A stretch of DNA of 64,000 nt. It comes from Terriglobia bacterium. Its GTDB lineage: Bacteria > Acidobacteriota > Terriglobia > Terriglobales > Acidobacteriaceae. The DNA is taken from positions 1-64,000 of the forward strand of contig JAIQEY010000028.1 in NCBI GenBank assembly GCA_020073565.1, written 5' to 3'. The notes beneath the pieces are model-generated. The model searched no databases, had not been told where the DNA came from, and was given only the letters and a program-made list of their open reading frames with translations. This document shows, piece by piece, positions 17,516 through 24,361 of the stretch. Both the position numbers and the translations under genes were made by a program. Every line of letters begins with the position of its first letter. Position 1 is the first letter of the stretch.

Positions 17516-18430
17516 TTACTGTGCCGGCGGCGGCACCGGACTGTTCGAGGCGACGCCGTCCGGGCCCAAAGTAATGGTCCTGACTTCGCCGGGCTTGCCC
17601 GGTCGTTCGAGTCTTGTTCCGTTGAAGAGCAGGTCGATGCCGCCCGCGTTTCCGGCTTTCACGATGACCTCCTTGCGGCCCCGGACCGCCCGCTGATTGC
17701 CAGCGGCGAGTATGCCGGAATAGATGATTCGGCCGTCGGAGGTGATAGAAGTCCAGGAGGGTTCCCGAGCCTGGACAACGACGAGGAACCCGCCCGCCGC
17801 CGGTGGGACGGCGTTTTCCGGCTGCTTTTTTGCAGGAACCGTTCCCGCGGTGTGCGCGCTGGTCGGCGTGACTTGGGGAGACGAACTTACGGTCGAGCGA
17901 ACGGGCGTGGGTGCAACGGAATCCTTGTCTCGATCCGTGGTGGACGAGCTCAGTGCGGTCGGTGCAGGTTGCGTGTTTTCGACCAATTGCTGAGACGCCG
18001 GGGCCCGGGGAGGAGACTGTGCGGCCGCGCCGTCCTGCTTCTTCTGACGATGACTCCAGATCGAAAGCGCGAGCGCGGCTAACAATAGAATTGCAGCGAA
18101 CATGCCCCAGGGCAACTGGCGCGGTGGAGTACCAGCGCGGGCGTCGATTTGCGGAACCGTTTCTTCCGGGGGTAATTCCGGTTGGACGGGGGGAGCGTCG
18201 CCGCTTGCTTCCAGGTATTCGGCTACGGTTTGATCTTCATCCAGGCCGAGGTGGCGGGCGTAGGCACGCACAAACCCCTTGTTGAAAATGCCTCCTGGCA
18301 ACTGGTTGAACTTACCTTCCTCGAGGGCCTGGAGCATGCGGGTGCCGATCTTGGTGGACTGAGAGATCTGTTCGAGCGTGATGTTGCGCTTTTCGCGCTC
18401 GCGCCTCAGGTTGTCTCCAAAGGAAGGCAC
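17516..18430 (-). CDS. RodZ-like HTH membrane protein (HTH_25, DUF4115)
   Basis: 304 residues from GTG 18430. The N-terminal Xre-type helix-turn-helix (LRREREKRNITLEQISQSTKIGTRMLQALEEG, about 8-40) is followed by FNKGFVRAYARHLGLDE, which typifies the RodZ cytoplasmic domain. One membrane segment (about 110-128) follows, then a Pro/Ser/Thr-rich linker and a C-terminal DUF4115-type beta domain (FLVVVQAREPSWTSITSDGRIIYSG). In other bacteria RodZ links MreB to the cell wall machinery. mreBCD lies 27 kb away here, so the link is inference. Not adjacent to ispG, its frequent neighbour elsewhere. Confidence 0.82.
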   Translation of the reverse strand: MPSFGDNLRREREKRNITLEQISQSTKIGTRMLQALEEGKFNQLPGGIFNKGFVRAYARHLGLDEDQTVAEYLEASGDAPPVQPELPPEETVPQIDARAGTPPRQLPWGMFAAILLLAALALSIWSHRQKKQDGAAAQSPPRAPASQQLVENTQPAPTALSSSTTDRDKDSVAPTPVRSTVSSSPQVTPTSAHTAGTVPAKKQPENAVPPAAGGFLVVVQAREPSWTSITSDGRIIYSGILAAGNQRAVRGRKEVIVKAGNAGGIDLLFNGTRLERPGKPGEVRTITLGPDGVASNSPVPPPAQ

Positions 18431-18653
18431 ACTAAGTCTCCGGTTCGGATCGGATGGCGGTGGCCATTTTACTCTGTGACGATGGCATCATGGTAGGCCA
18501 TTTGGGCCGACGGGCGCAGATTCCGGTTGACCGGGGCAGGTTAGCGCGGGTGGTTCTGGTTACCAACGTTCGTTGCTCGGCGGACGGAGCCAAACTTATA
18601 ATCGGATATCTTCCACCTACTGGGTGACGGACAGGAGTGTTCGCGCCCGAGAA

Positions 18654-18678
18654 CGCGGGCAGGAGTGCCCGCGCTACA
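18654..18678 (+). repeat. Palindromic repeat, GGAG-loop variant
   Basis: Perfect 8-bp stem CGCGGGCA / TGCCCGCG with GGAG loop and tail CTACAC. It ends 13 bases before the diguanylate cyclase start codon, next to its ribosome site. A partial copy (ACGGACAGGAGTGTTCGCGCC) lies at 18627-18647. Confidence 0.75.
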
Positions 18679-18691
18679 CGACGAGGAGTTG

Positions 18692-19744
18692 ATGACGGAG
18701 GCTGCAGGTACATCCCCAGTTCGCCTGTCGCAAGAGCTGACCATCTTTCATGATGTCGCGAAGGCGCTGACCTCGTCGCTCGACCTGGACTCCATCCTGC
18801 AGACCATCATGGAAAAGATGGCGGAATACTTCCGCCCGGATACCTGGTCGCTGCTGATGGTGGATGAGGAGAAGAATGAACTTTACTTCGCCATTGCCGT
18901 GGGTGCGGCGGCGGAAGTACTGGCGGATGCGCGGGTAAAAGTGGGTGAAGGAATTGCGGGCTGGGTAGCGAAGCACGGCGAGGCCCTGATTGTGCCCGAC
19001 GTGCAGAGCGATCCGCGGTTCTCTCCCCGGCTCGACGAGTTGACCCGCTGGCAGACGCGCTCCATCATCTGCGTGCCGTTGCGCTCGAAACACCGCGTGT
19101 TGGGCGTGATCCAGTTGGTCAATGTGAACGTCGAGGGCCTGAGCGAGCAGGAAATGTTCTTCCTGCAGGCGTTGTGCGACTACGCCGCCATTTCCATCGA
19201 GAATGCGCGCGCCGTCGAGAAGATTCAGGAACTCACCATTACGGACGACTGCACGGGCCTGTTCAACGCCCGCCATCTTTACAAGACGCTGGAAACCGAA
19301 GTCTACCGCTCGGCGCGCTTCGGCTATCAGTTCAGCGTCATCTTCATCGATCTCGACCACTTCAAGCAGGTCAACGACACGCATGGACACCTGATCGGAA
19401 GCCGGCTGCTGAATGAAATCGGGTACCTGATCAAGGCGCAGTTGCGGCTGATTGATTTTGCCTTCCGCTATGGGGGCGACGAGTTCGTGGTGTTGCTGCC
19501 CCAGACAAGCAAAGATCAGGCGGTGGTAGTGGCGAAACGCCTGCAGGACTCTCTGCGCACGGGGCGTTTCTGCGTCGAACAAGGATTGAATCTGAATGTT
19601 CGCGCCAGCATGGGCCTGGCTAGCTTTCCCAACGATGCCCAGACTCCGCACGACATCATCCGGCAGGCCGACGAGATGATGTACGTAGTGAAGAACACGA
19701 CCCGGGACAATATTGGAATTGCCTCCCGGGGATTGATGGAATAG
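18692..19744 (+). CDS. GAF-GGDEF diguanylate cyclase
   Basis: 350 residues from ATG 18692, with GAGGAG upstream; the GTG at 18665 lies inside a repeat and is rejected. A GAF sensor domain (about 20-170) with VGEGIAGWVAKHGEALIVPDVQSDPRF precedes a GGDEF domain (about 185-345) with the active motif RYGGDEF. The inhibitory I-site RLID sits five residues before GGDEF, so product feedback is expected. The protein should make cyclic di-GMP, controlling motility and surface life. There is no signal peptide or membrane segment, so it is cytoplasmic. Confidence 0.9.
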   Translation: MTEAAGTSPVRLSQELTIFHDVAKALTSSLDLDSILQTIMEKMAEYFRPDTWSLLMVDEEKNELYFAIAVGAAAEVLADARVKVGEGIAGWVAKHGEALIVPDVQSDPRFSPRLDELTRWQTRSIICVPLRSKHRVLGVIQLVNVNVEGLSEQEMFFLQALCDYAAISIENARAVEKIQELTITDDCTGLFNARHLYKTLETEVYRSARFGYQFSVIFIDLDHFKQVNDTHGHLIGSRLLNEIGYLIKAQLRLIDFAFRYGGDEFVVLLPQTSKDQAVVVAKRLQDSLRTGRFCVEQGLNLNVRASMGLASFPNDAQTPHDIIRQADEMMYVVKNTTRDNIGIASRGLME

Positions 19745-20125
19745 TCGTGTGTCGAGAGTCGTCGGTCAGTCATTCCTCTGAAAACTAAGGGTGTAGGTAG
19801 GGACTGGGGAATCCCCGCGTCTTAAGAGCGGGGCTAGGGCGGCGGATGTTCCACCAGATCAAAGTCACAGGGGAGGCCAGCCGCGCCACGCCAAGACTCG
19901 CGGGCAGGTATGCCCGCGCCGGACGGGTTGAATGCAATGTTTTGCCATATTGTTTGGGAACTTCGAATTTGAGTTGTCTTTCTTGCTTGACTTCGGAGTC
20001 GGAATGATGCTGAATGGTGCACCGCAAGCGTTTCCGGCTCCGCCCCCCACGTCTGCCGGCTACTACCGTCAATAGTTTCTAGAAGACAGTCACAGGTCTT
20101 TTCGGTTAACCCATCAGGAGAGATC
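19745..20125. other. Intergenic with two palindromes
   Basis: No gene recognised. 19813-19833 is an inverted repeat CCCCGC/GCGGGG around GTCTTAAGA. 19899-19918 is a copy of the tetraloop family (CGCGGGCA-GGTA-TGCCCGCG). The last part carries the weak ribosome site AGGAGAG (20115) of the subtilase gene. Confidence 0.5.
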
Positions 20126-22957
20126 ATGAAGAATCGTTTTGTTTGCAAGTCTGCACTCCCAATCCTAGTGGCGATCGTGTTCGCGGCGATCGTACTCTCA
20201 CCGGCGCACGCACAGTCTACCTCCCAACCTACAATCGTTGGCCCTACGGCCCTTACCAGTTCGGCTCGCGCGCAGATCGCCAATCTGATTGCCGAGAAGG
20301 AATCCCGGACACCGGCGCAACGCAAGATCGGTTCCAGCCTGATTTACAAGATGAAGATGCGGCAAGGCATCAATCTGCTTCCCAACGCGGGAGCATTGAA
20401 GTCGGTTGTGCCGCAACGGACCGATGGTCGGGTCGAGGTTCAAATCCGCGGGCAGATCACGAAATCACTCATTACCGCGGTCGAGAAATCTGGCGGCAAG
20501 GTACTTGACGGGCACCTGAATGGTCCGCTGCTGCGGGCGCTCGTTCCGATCGGTTCGATCGAAGGTCTGGCCCAGCACTCCGAGGTGCGGGGAATTCACG
20601 AAGCGTTTTCGGCGGCGACGCAGCAGCAACTGGCCAAGATGCGGGCTGAGAATCTGCGTGGACGCCTGACGACAGCTGTCCAACAAGTACAAAGCAAGGG
20701 TGGCATGGCGCCGGCGGCGACGTTAGGAGTCGACGATCGGGGTTCGGTTACCTCGCAGGGCGTAACGGCGCACCGCGCCGATGAAGCACTGCATACCTTT
20801 GGCGCAACCGGGGCGGGCGTAAGAATCGGCGTGCTTTCCGACAGCGACGACTACAAGGAACAATCCATCTCTACCGGCGATCTTCCGGGGGACACGATCA
20901 CGGTGCCGGGGCAGGACGGACGTCCGGGCTCGGGCGAAGGTACGGCCATGATGGAGATCGTGCACGACATGGCGCCCGGCGCGCAGCTTTTCTTTGCGAC
21001 GGCCTTCAATAGTCCGGAGAGTTTCGCCGACAACATCCGGACGCTGCGCTTCACGTATCACTGCGACATCATCGTCGACGATGTAATTTATTACTTCGAA
21101 TCGCCGTATCAGGACGACATCATCGCCCACGCGGTGAACGACGTGATCGCCGACGGCGGCCTCTATTTCTCCTCGGCCGGGAACCAGGGCAATGCGGACG
21201 ATGGGACATCGGGCACTTGGGAAGGTGACTTCAAGAAAGCGAAGAATGGCCTCGCCGCTCTTCCCGCGGGCTACGAAGTTCACAATTTCGGCGGCGGAGT
21301 GATTTCGAACCGGGTTGATCTGATCGGCGGTCCGCTCATTCTGCACTGGTCCGATCCTGGATCGCTGGACAATCCACAGGCCGCGGACGATTACGATTTG
21401 TTTGTCCTCGACTTTGATCTCAAGAATGTCGCGGTCGCATCCACCGATATCCAGGATGGAACCGGCCTGCCCTTTGAATTCCTGGGCTATTACATTCCCA
21501 GCAACTACCAAGTGGTGGTGGCCAGGAAACAGGGGGCGACCGATCGCGCCATTCGGACCGTGCTTTTCGGAGGTGAGTTGGCGCTGGCCACGGGTGGCGC
21601 CACCTATGGCCACAATTCGGCCGCGGGAGCCTATGGAGTGGCTGCTGTCGACGTAGCTGAGGCGGAAGGCGGTCCATTCACGGGCGGCCCCACCAATCCG
21701 GTGGAATTCTACAGCGCGGATGGCTTCCGGCGCGTGTTTTTCGACCAGAACGGCAATGCCTACAAGCCGGGTAAATATCTTTTCAAAAACGGCGGCGGGC
21801 AGGTAAGAAAGAAGCCGGACGTGGCTGCCGCGGACGGTGTTTCGACGACGCTGCCGAGCGGCAGTGGACTGAATCCCTTCTTTGGGACGTCGGCGGCTGC
21901 TCCCCATGCAGCTGCGATTGCTGGCCTGCTGAAATCGGTAAAGCCAACGATGACGCCAACTGCCATTCGTACCCATCTGACCAAGTCGGCTCTCGACAAC
22001 GAAGCGCCGGGCCTTGATCGTGACTCGGGCTTTGGCATTGTGGATGCGTTCGCCACGCTCACGCACGCAGCCGCCAAACCCGTACCGTTCCTGGATCTGA
22101 GTTCGGTGACCCCAACCGAAACTACTGGGGATGGGGATGGAATCCTGGAGCCGGGCGAATCGGCTTCGTTGCTGACCGAACTCAAGAATCTGGGAGGAGT
22201 CGCGCCCGTTGGTCTGTTGGGCCTACTCTCGACCACCACCCCGGGCGTGACCGTCGGCAACGGCAGTTCGACGTTCCCGGCGATCTCCCCGTTCGGTGGC
22301 ACCGGGACGAACAACTCTCCTTTCACATTCACGCTATCGGGTGGGCTGGCCTGCGGCACGGCGCCGGAGTTCCAGCTGCGTACGAGTTACACGAATGGGC
22401 CGCTCAGTCCGCAAACGTTCACGTTCAAAGTGGCGACGGGCCAGGCGGGCGGCGCTCCGGTTGCAACGTCGTATACGGGTTCGCCGGTTCCGATTCCTGA
22501 CGACACCCCAGCGGGGGTCGACGTTCCGATCACGGTCAGCGGCTTCCCCGGTGCGTTGGCGAAGCTGCGCTTCTCGATCGATGGCACATCGTGTACAACC
22601 GATGTTGGTGCGACCACGGTGGGCCTCGACCATAGCTGGGTGGGAGATTTGATTCTCACCCTGACCTCTCCGTCCGGAACCAGGGTGACTCTGGCCAATC
22701 GTCCAGGCGGAACGGGCAACAGCGGGAACAACTTCTGCCAGACGGTGCTGGACGACTCCGGGGCGAGTTCGATTCAGAGCATCACGTCGGCCGGCGCTCC
22801 TTTCACTGGGACGTTCAGCCCCGCCAGTCCACTGGCGGCGTTCAACGGCGAAGACCCCAATGGCACCTGGACCCTGAACGTGTCGGACAACGCGTTCATC
22901 GATACCGGCAGCGTACGGGCGTTCACGCTTTCCATGGATGGATTCGTGTGTAATTGA
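20126..22957 (+). CDS. Secreted S8-like serine protease with P-domain
   Basis: 943 residues from ATG 20126. Residues 1-30 are a signal peptide, followed by a propeptide-like region to about 200. The catalytic core shows IGVLSDSDDY (Asp near 238), SSAGNQGN (oxyanion Asn near 352) and FFGTSAAAPHAAA (Ser near 589). Where classic subtilases have HGTHVAG, this one has GEGTAMMEIVHDMAPGAQ, putting Glu near 271 at the His position. A spacer with DGDGILEPGES is followed by a proprotein convertase P-domain (about 786-943) containing DHSWVGDLILTLTSPSGT and EDPNGTWTLNVSD. The protein is probably exported for extracellular proteolysis. A terminator follows. Confidence 0.85.
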   Translation: MKNRFVCKSALPILVAIVFAAIVLSPAHAQSTSQPTIVGPTALTSSARAQIANLIAEKESRTPAQRKIGSSLIYKMKMRQGINLLPNAGALKSVVPQRTDGRVEVQIRGQITKSLITAVEKSGGKVLDGHLNGPLLRALVPIGSIEGLAQHSEVRGIHEAFSAATQQQLAKMRAENLRGRLTTAVQQVQSKGGMAPAATLGVDDRGSVTSQGVTAHRADEALHTFGATGAGVRIGVLSDSDDYKEQSISTGDLPGDTITVPGQDGRPGSGEGTAMMEIVHDMAPGAQLFFATAFNSPESFADNIRTLRFTYHCDIIVDDVIYYFESPYQDDIIAHAVNDVIADGGLYFSSAGNQGNADDGTSGTWEGDFKKAKNGLAALPAGYEVHNFGGGVISNRVDLIGGPLILHWSDPGSLDNPQAADDYDLFVLDFDLKNVAVASTDIQDGTGLPFEFLGYYIPSNYQVVVARKQGATDRAIRTVLFGGELALATGGATYGHNSAAGAYGVAAVDVAEAEGGPFTGGPTNPVEFYSADGFRRVFFDQNGNAYKPGKYLFKNGGGQVRKKPDVAAADGVSTTLPSGSGLNPFFGTSAAAPHAAAIAGLLKSVKPTMTPTAIRTHLTKSALDNEAPGLDRDSGFGIVDAFATLTHAAAKPVPFLDLSSVTPTETTGDGDGILEPGESASLLTELKNLGGVAPVGLLGLLSTTTPGVTVGNGSSTFPAISPFGGTGTNNSPFTFTLSGGLACGTAPEFQLRTSYTNGPLSPQTFTFKVATGQAGGAPVATSYTGSPVPIPDDTPAGVDVPITVSGFPGALAKLRFSIDGTSCTTDVGATTVGLDHSWVGDLILTLTSPSGTRVTLANRPGGTGNSGNNFCQTVLDDSGASSIQSITSAGAPFTGTFSPASPLAAFNGEDPNGTWTLNVSDNAFIDTGSVRAFTLSMDGFVCN

Positions 22958-22991
22958 CGACCAACTAGGTTTCGTCGGCTGATCTATCTTA

Positions 22992-23037
22992 GCCCCATCT
23001 CTTCGCGGAAGGCCGCGGAAGATGGGGCGTTTTTCTT
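22992..23037 (+). terminator. Rho-independent terminator of the subtilase gene
   Basis: Stem GCCCCATCT / AGATGGGGC (22992-23000 with 23020-23028), extended inside by CGCGG/CCGCG, then GTTTTTCTT. It lies 35 bases after the stop. Confidence 0.85.
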
Positions 23038-23158
23038 GCCCACATCTGAGGAAGAAGCGGATTCGCGGAGTGAGAATGCCACTGCAGATCCTCATCGCTG
23101 CGCGCCTCTCGGCATGACGAGGTAGCAAGTTCGCGGACAAGAGCCGCGCGCCACACGG

Positions 23159-24232
23159 CTATTGTTTTTGGCGGTTCTGGAGATCTTTGGGCTGGTCGGG
23201 TTTGGGTTGTGATTCGCGCGGATCGGGTTTCCACGCGAGGGTGTTGGCGGGGGCGGAGGGGTTCACGCCGAAGTCCCACACGTAGAGATTCATCCCTTCC
23301 TTGCCGAGCATCTCAGCGACAGCATATTCCCCGGACGGCAAAGGCTCGGTGGGGGTGAGCTTGACCCAGCCTCCGGTCATGGGTGTGACGGTCGCGGCAA
23401 CGAAGCGCTCGTCGGCCTTCATCTTTCCGGTAACGGCAATCTTGATTCCTCCTGCAACGCGCTTGCCGCCTTTAACCTCGGCGCGAATGATCTTGAAGCG
23501 ATCGGTGGGAGACAGAGGAGCGGACTGGTTCTTCGAGTCTGAGGGTGCGGGAACTTCCCCGCCCAAGGCGATCTTGGACGGGGCACCCTCGGAGCCCGGG
23601 TCACCCTCGACGTTGATGTAGATCGAAGGCACGCTTGTGTGCGATTGAATCTTCGCGTGCTCTCCGGGAAGCTCGATCGTCTGCTTGGCGCTGGCCAGGG
23701 GATTGATGGTGGCGCGCAGGATGTTGGTCTTCATGTTCTTGTTGAGCTCTCCGCCGGACTGTTGCAGTTCGGCTAACTGCGGCTCGTTCTGAAAAGTGTC
23801 GAGCAGGAAGATGCCGCCATCGTCGGGCAGGCGCAGCCCGGGCGCGACGTGCGGGGAGCGGGCGTCTTCCGCTTTCTGCTCGGCTTCGAGTTCCTTGTCG
23901 AGTTGGATGGCCTCGGGGGCGGGCGCACCTTGCAGGCGGCCCTGCTCGTATTTTTCGGTGGCGTCCCAGTCGACGAGCGACTTGGGGACGTCCTCCCACT
24001 CGCCGCGCTCGGCGCTGAAGTAGTGGACACGCTCACCTTTGATTTCGTACTTGGTGACGGACTGGAAGGAACCGTCTTTCAGAATGATGCGCTTGGCGAG
24101 GGTCTGGGCGGTCGCGGGGATTTGGGACAGGGAAACGACTAACATGACGACGGCGCTGAGAAGGACGGGCGGGGACGCCCGTCTCTGTATGTGCAGCATC
24201 CTGCCGATGAATGAATTCATGCCGCGGAACAT
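23159..24232 (-). CDS. Secreted hypothetical protein carrying two repeat-encoded segments
   Basis: 357 residues from ATG 24232 (ATG 24220 is equally possible; no strong ribosome site decides). It has a signal peptide ending IPATAQ, then LAKRIILKDGSFQSVTKYEIKGERVHYFSAERGEWEDVP, which resembles small beta domains that read 'expose a slot and its modification'. A long Glu/Ala/Lys-rich helical stretch and a C-terminal beta domain (LTPTEPLPSGEYAVAEM) follow. Function unknown. Two palindromic repeats lie in the coding frame: residues about 17-23 of the signal peptide (24164-24183) and about 216-226, GAPSKIALGGE (23557-23588). Confidence 0.75.
   Translation of the reverse strand: MFRGMNSFIGRMLHIQRRASPPVLLSAVVMLVVSLSQIPATAQTLAKRIILKDGSFQSVTKYEIKGERVHYFSAERGEWEDVPKSLVDWDATEKYEQGRLQGAPAPEAIQLDKELEAEQKAEDARSPHVAPGLRLPDDGGIFLLDTFQNEPQLAELQQSGGELNKNMKTNILRATINPLASAKQTIELPGEHAKIQSHTSVPSIYINVEGDPGSEGAPSKIALGGEVPAPSDSKNQSAPLSPTDRFKIIRAEVKGGKRVAGGIKIAVTGKMKADERFVAATVTPMTGGWVKLTPTEPLPSGEYAVAEMLGKEGMNLYVWDFGVNPSAPANTLAWKPDPRESQPKPDQPKDLQNRQKQ
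23557..23588 (-). repeat. Palindromic repeat inserted in frame, same as in kdsC
   Basis: On the minus strand it reads GGGTGCCCCGTCCAAG, loop ATCGC, then CTTGGGCGGG. Arms and head are identical to 3104-3134; only the loop differs. It is translated in the same frame as the kdsC copy, giving GAPSK-IA-LGG here and GAPSK-LR-LGG there. Confidence 0.8.
24164..24183 (-). repeat. GACGGGC palindrome within a signal peptide region
   Basis: GACGGGC / GCCCGTC with a six-base middle, followed by TCT. Sister copies lie at 34287-34305 and 36804-36823, both intergenic. Here it encodes part of the N-terminal region of the secreted protein gene. Confidence 0.65.
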
Positions 24233-24336
24233 TATCGGTCTTTTCTTGTGCTTCTGGAAGGTTAGATGCGTGCGGTCGGGTATGCTTCGCACAAAAAGAG
24301 TCCTGGGGAGGACGGGCGAGGTCGCAGGTTGGAGTG

Positions 24337-24358
24337 GCCGGCGAGACGCCGGCGCTAC
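24337..24358. repeat. GCCGGCG palindrome with GCTACC tail
   Basis: GCCGGCG-AGA-CGCCGGC followed by GCTACC, directly beyond the stop of ppc. It is the inverted form of the GTAGCGCC..GCCGGC units at 7555-7640. It could also act as a hairpin at the end of the ppc transcript. Confidence 0.55.
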
Positions 24359-24361
24359 CTT

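Noticed and set aside
20723..22066. 447-codon leftward ORF opposite the subtilase
   Set aside because: GC-rich antisense frame over a gene with intact protease motifs; composition is Arg-rich shadow type.
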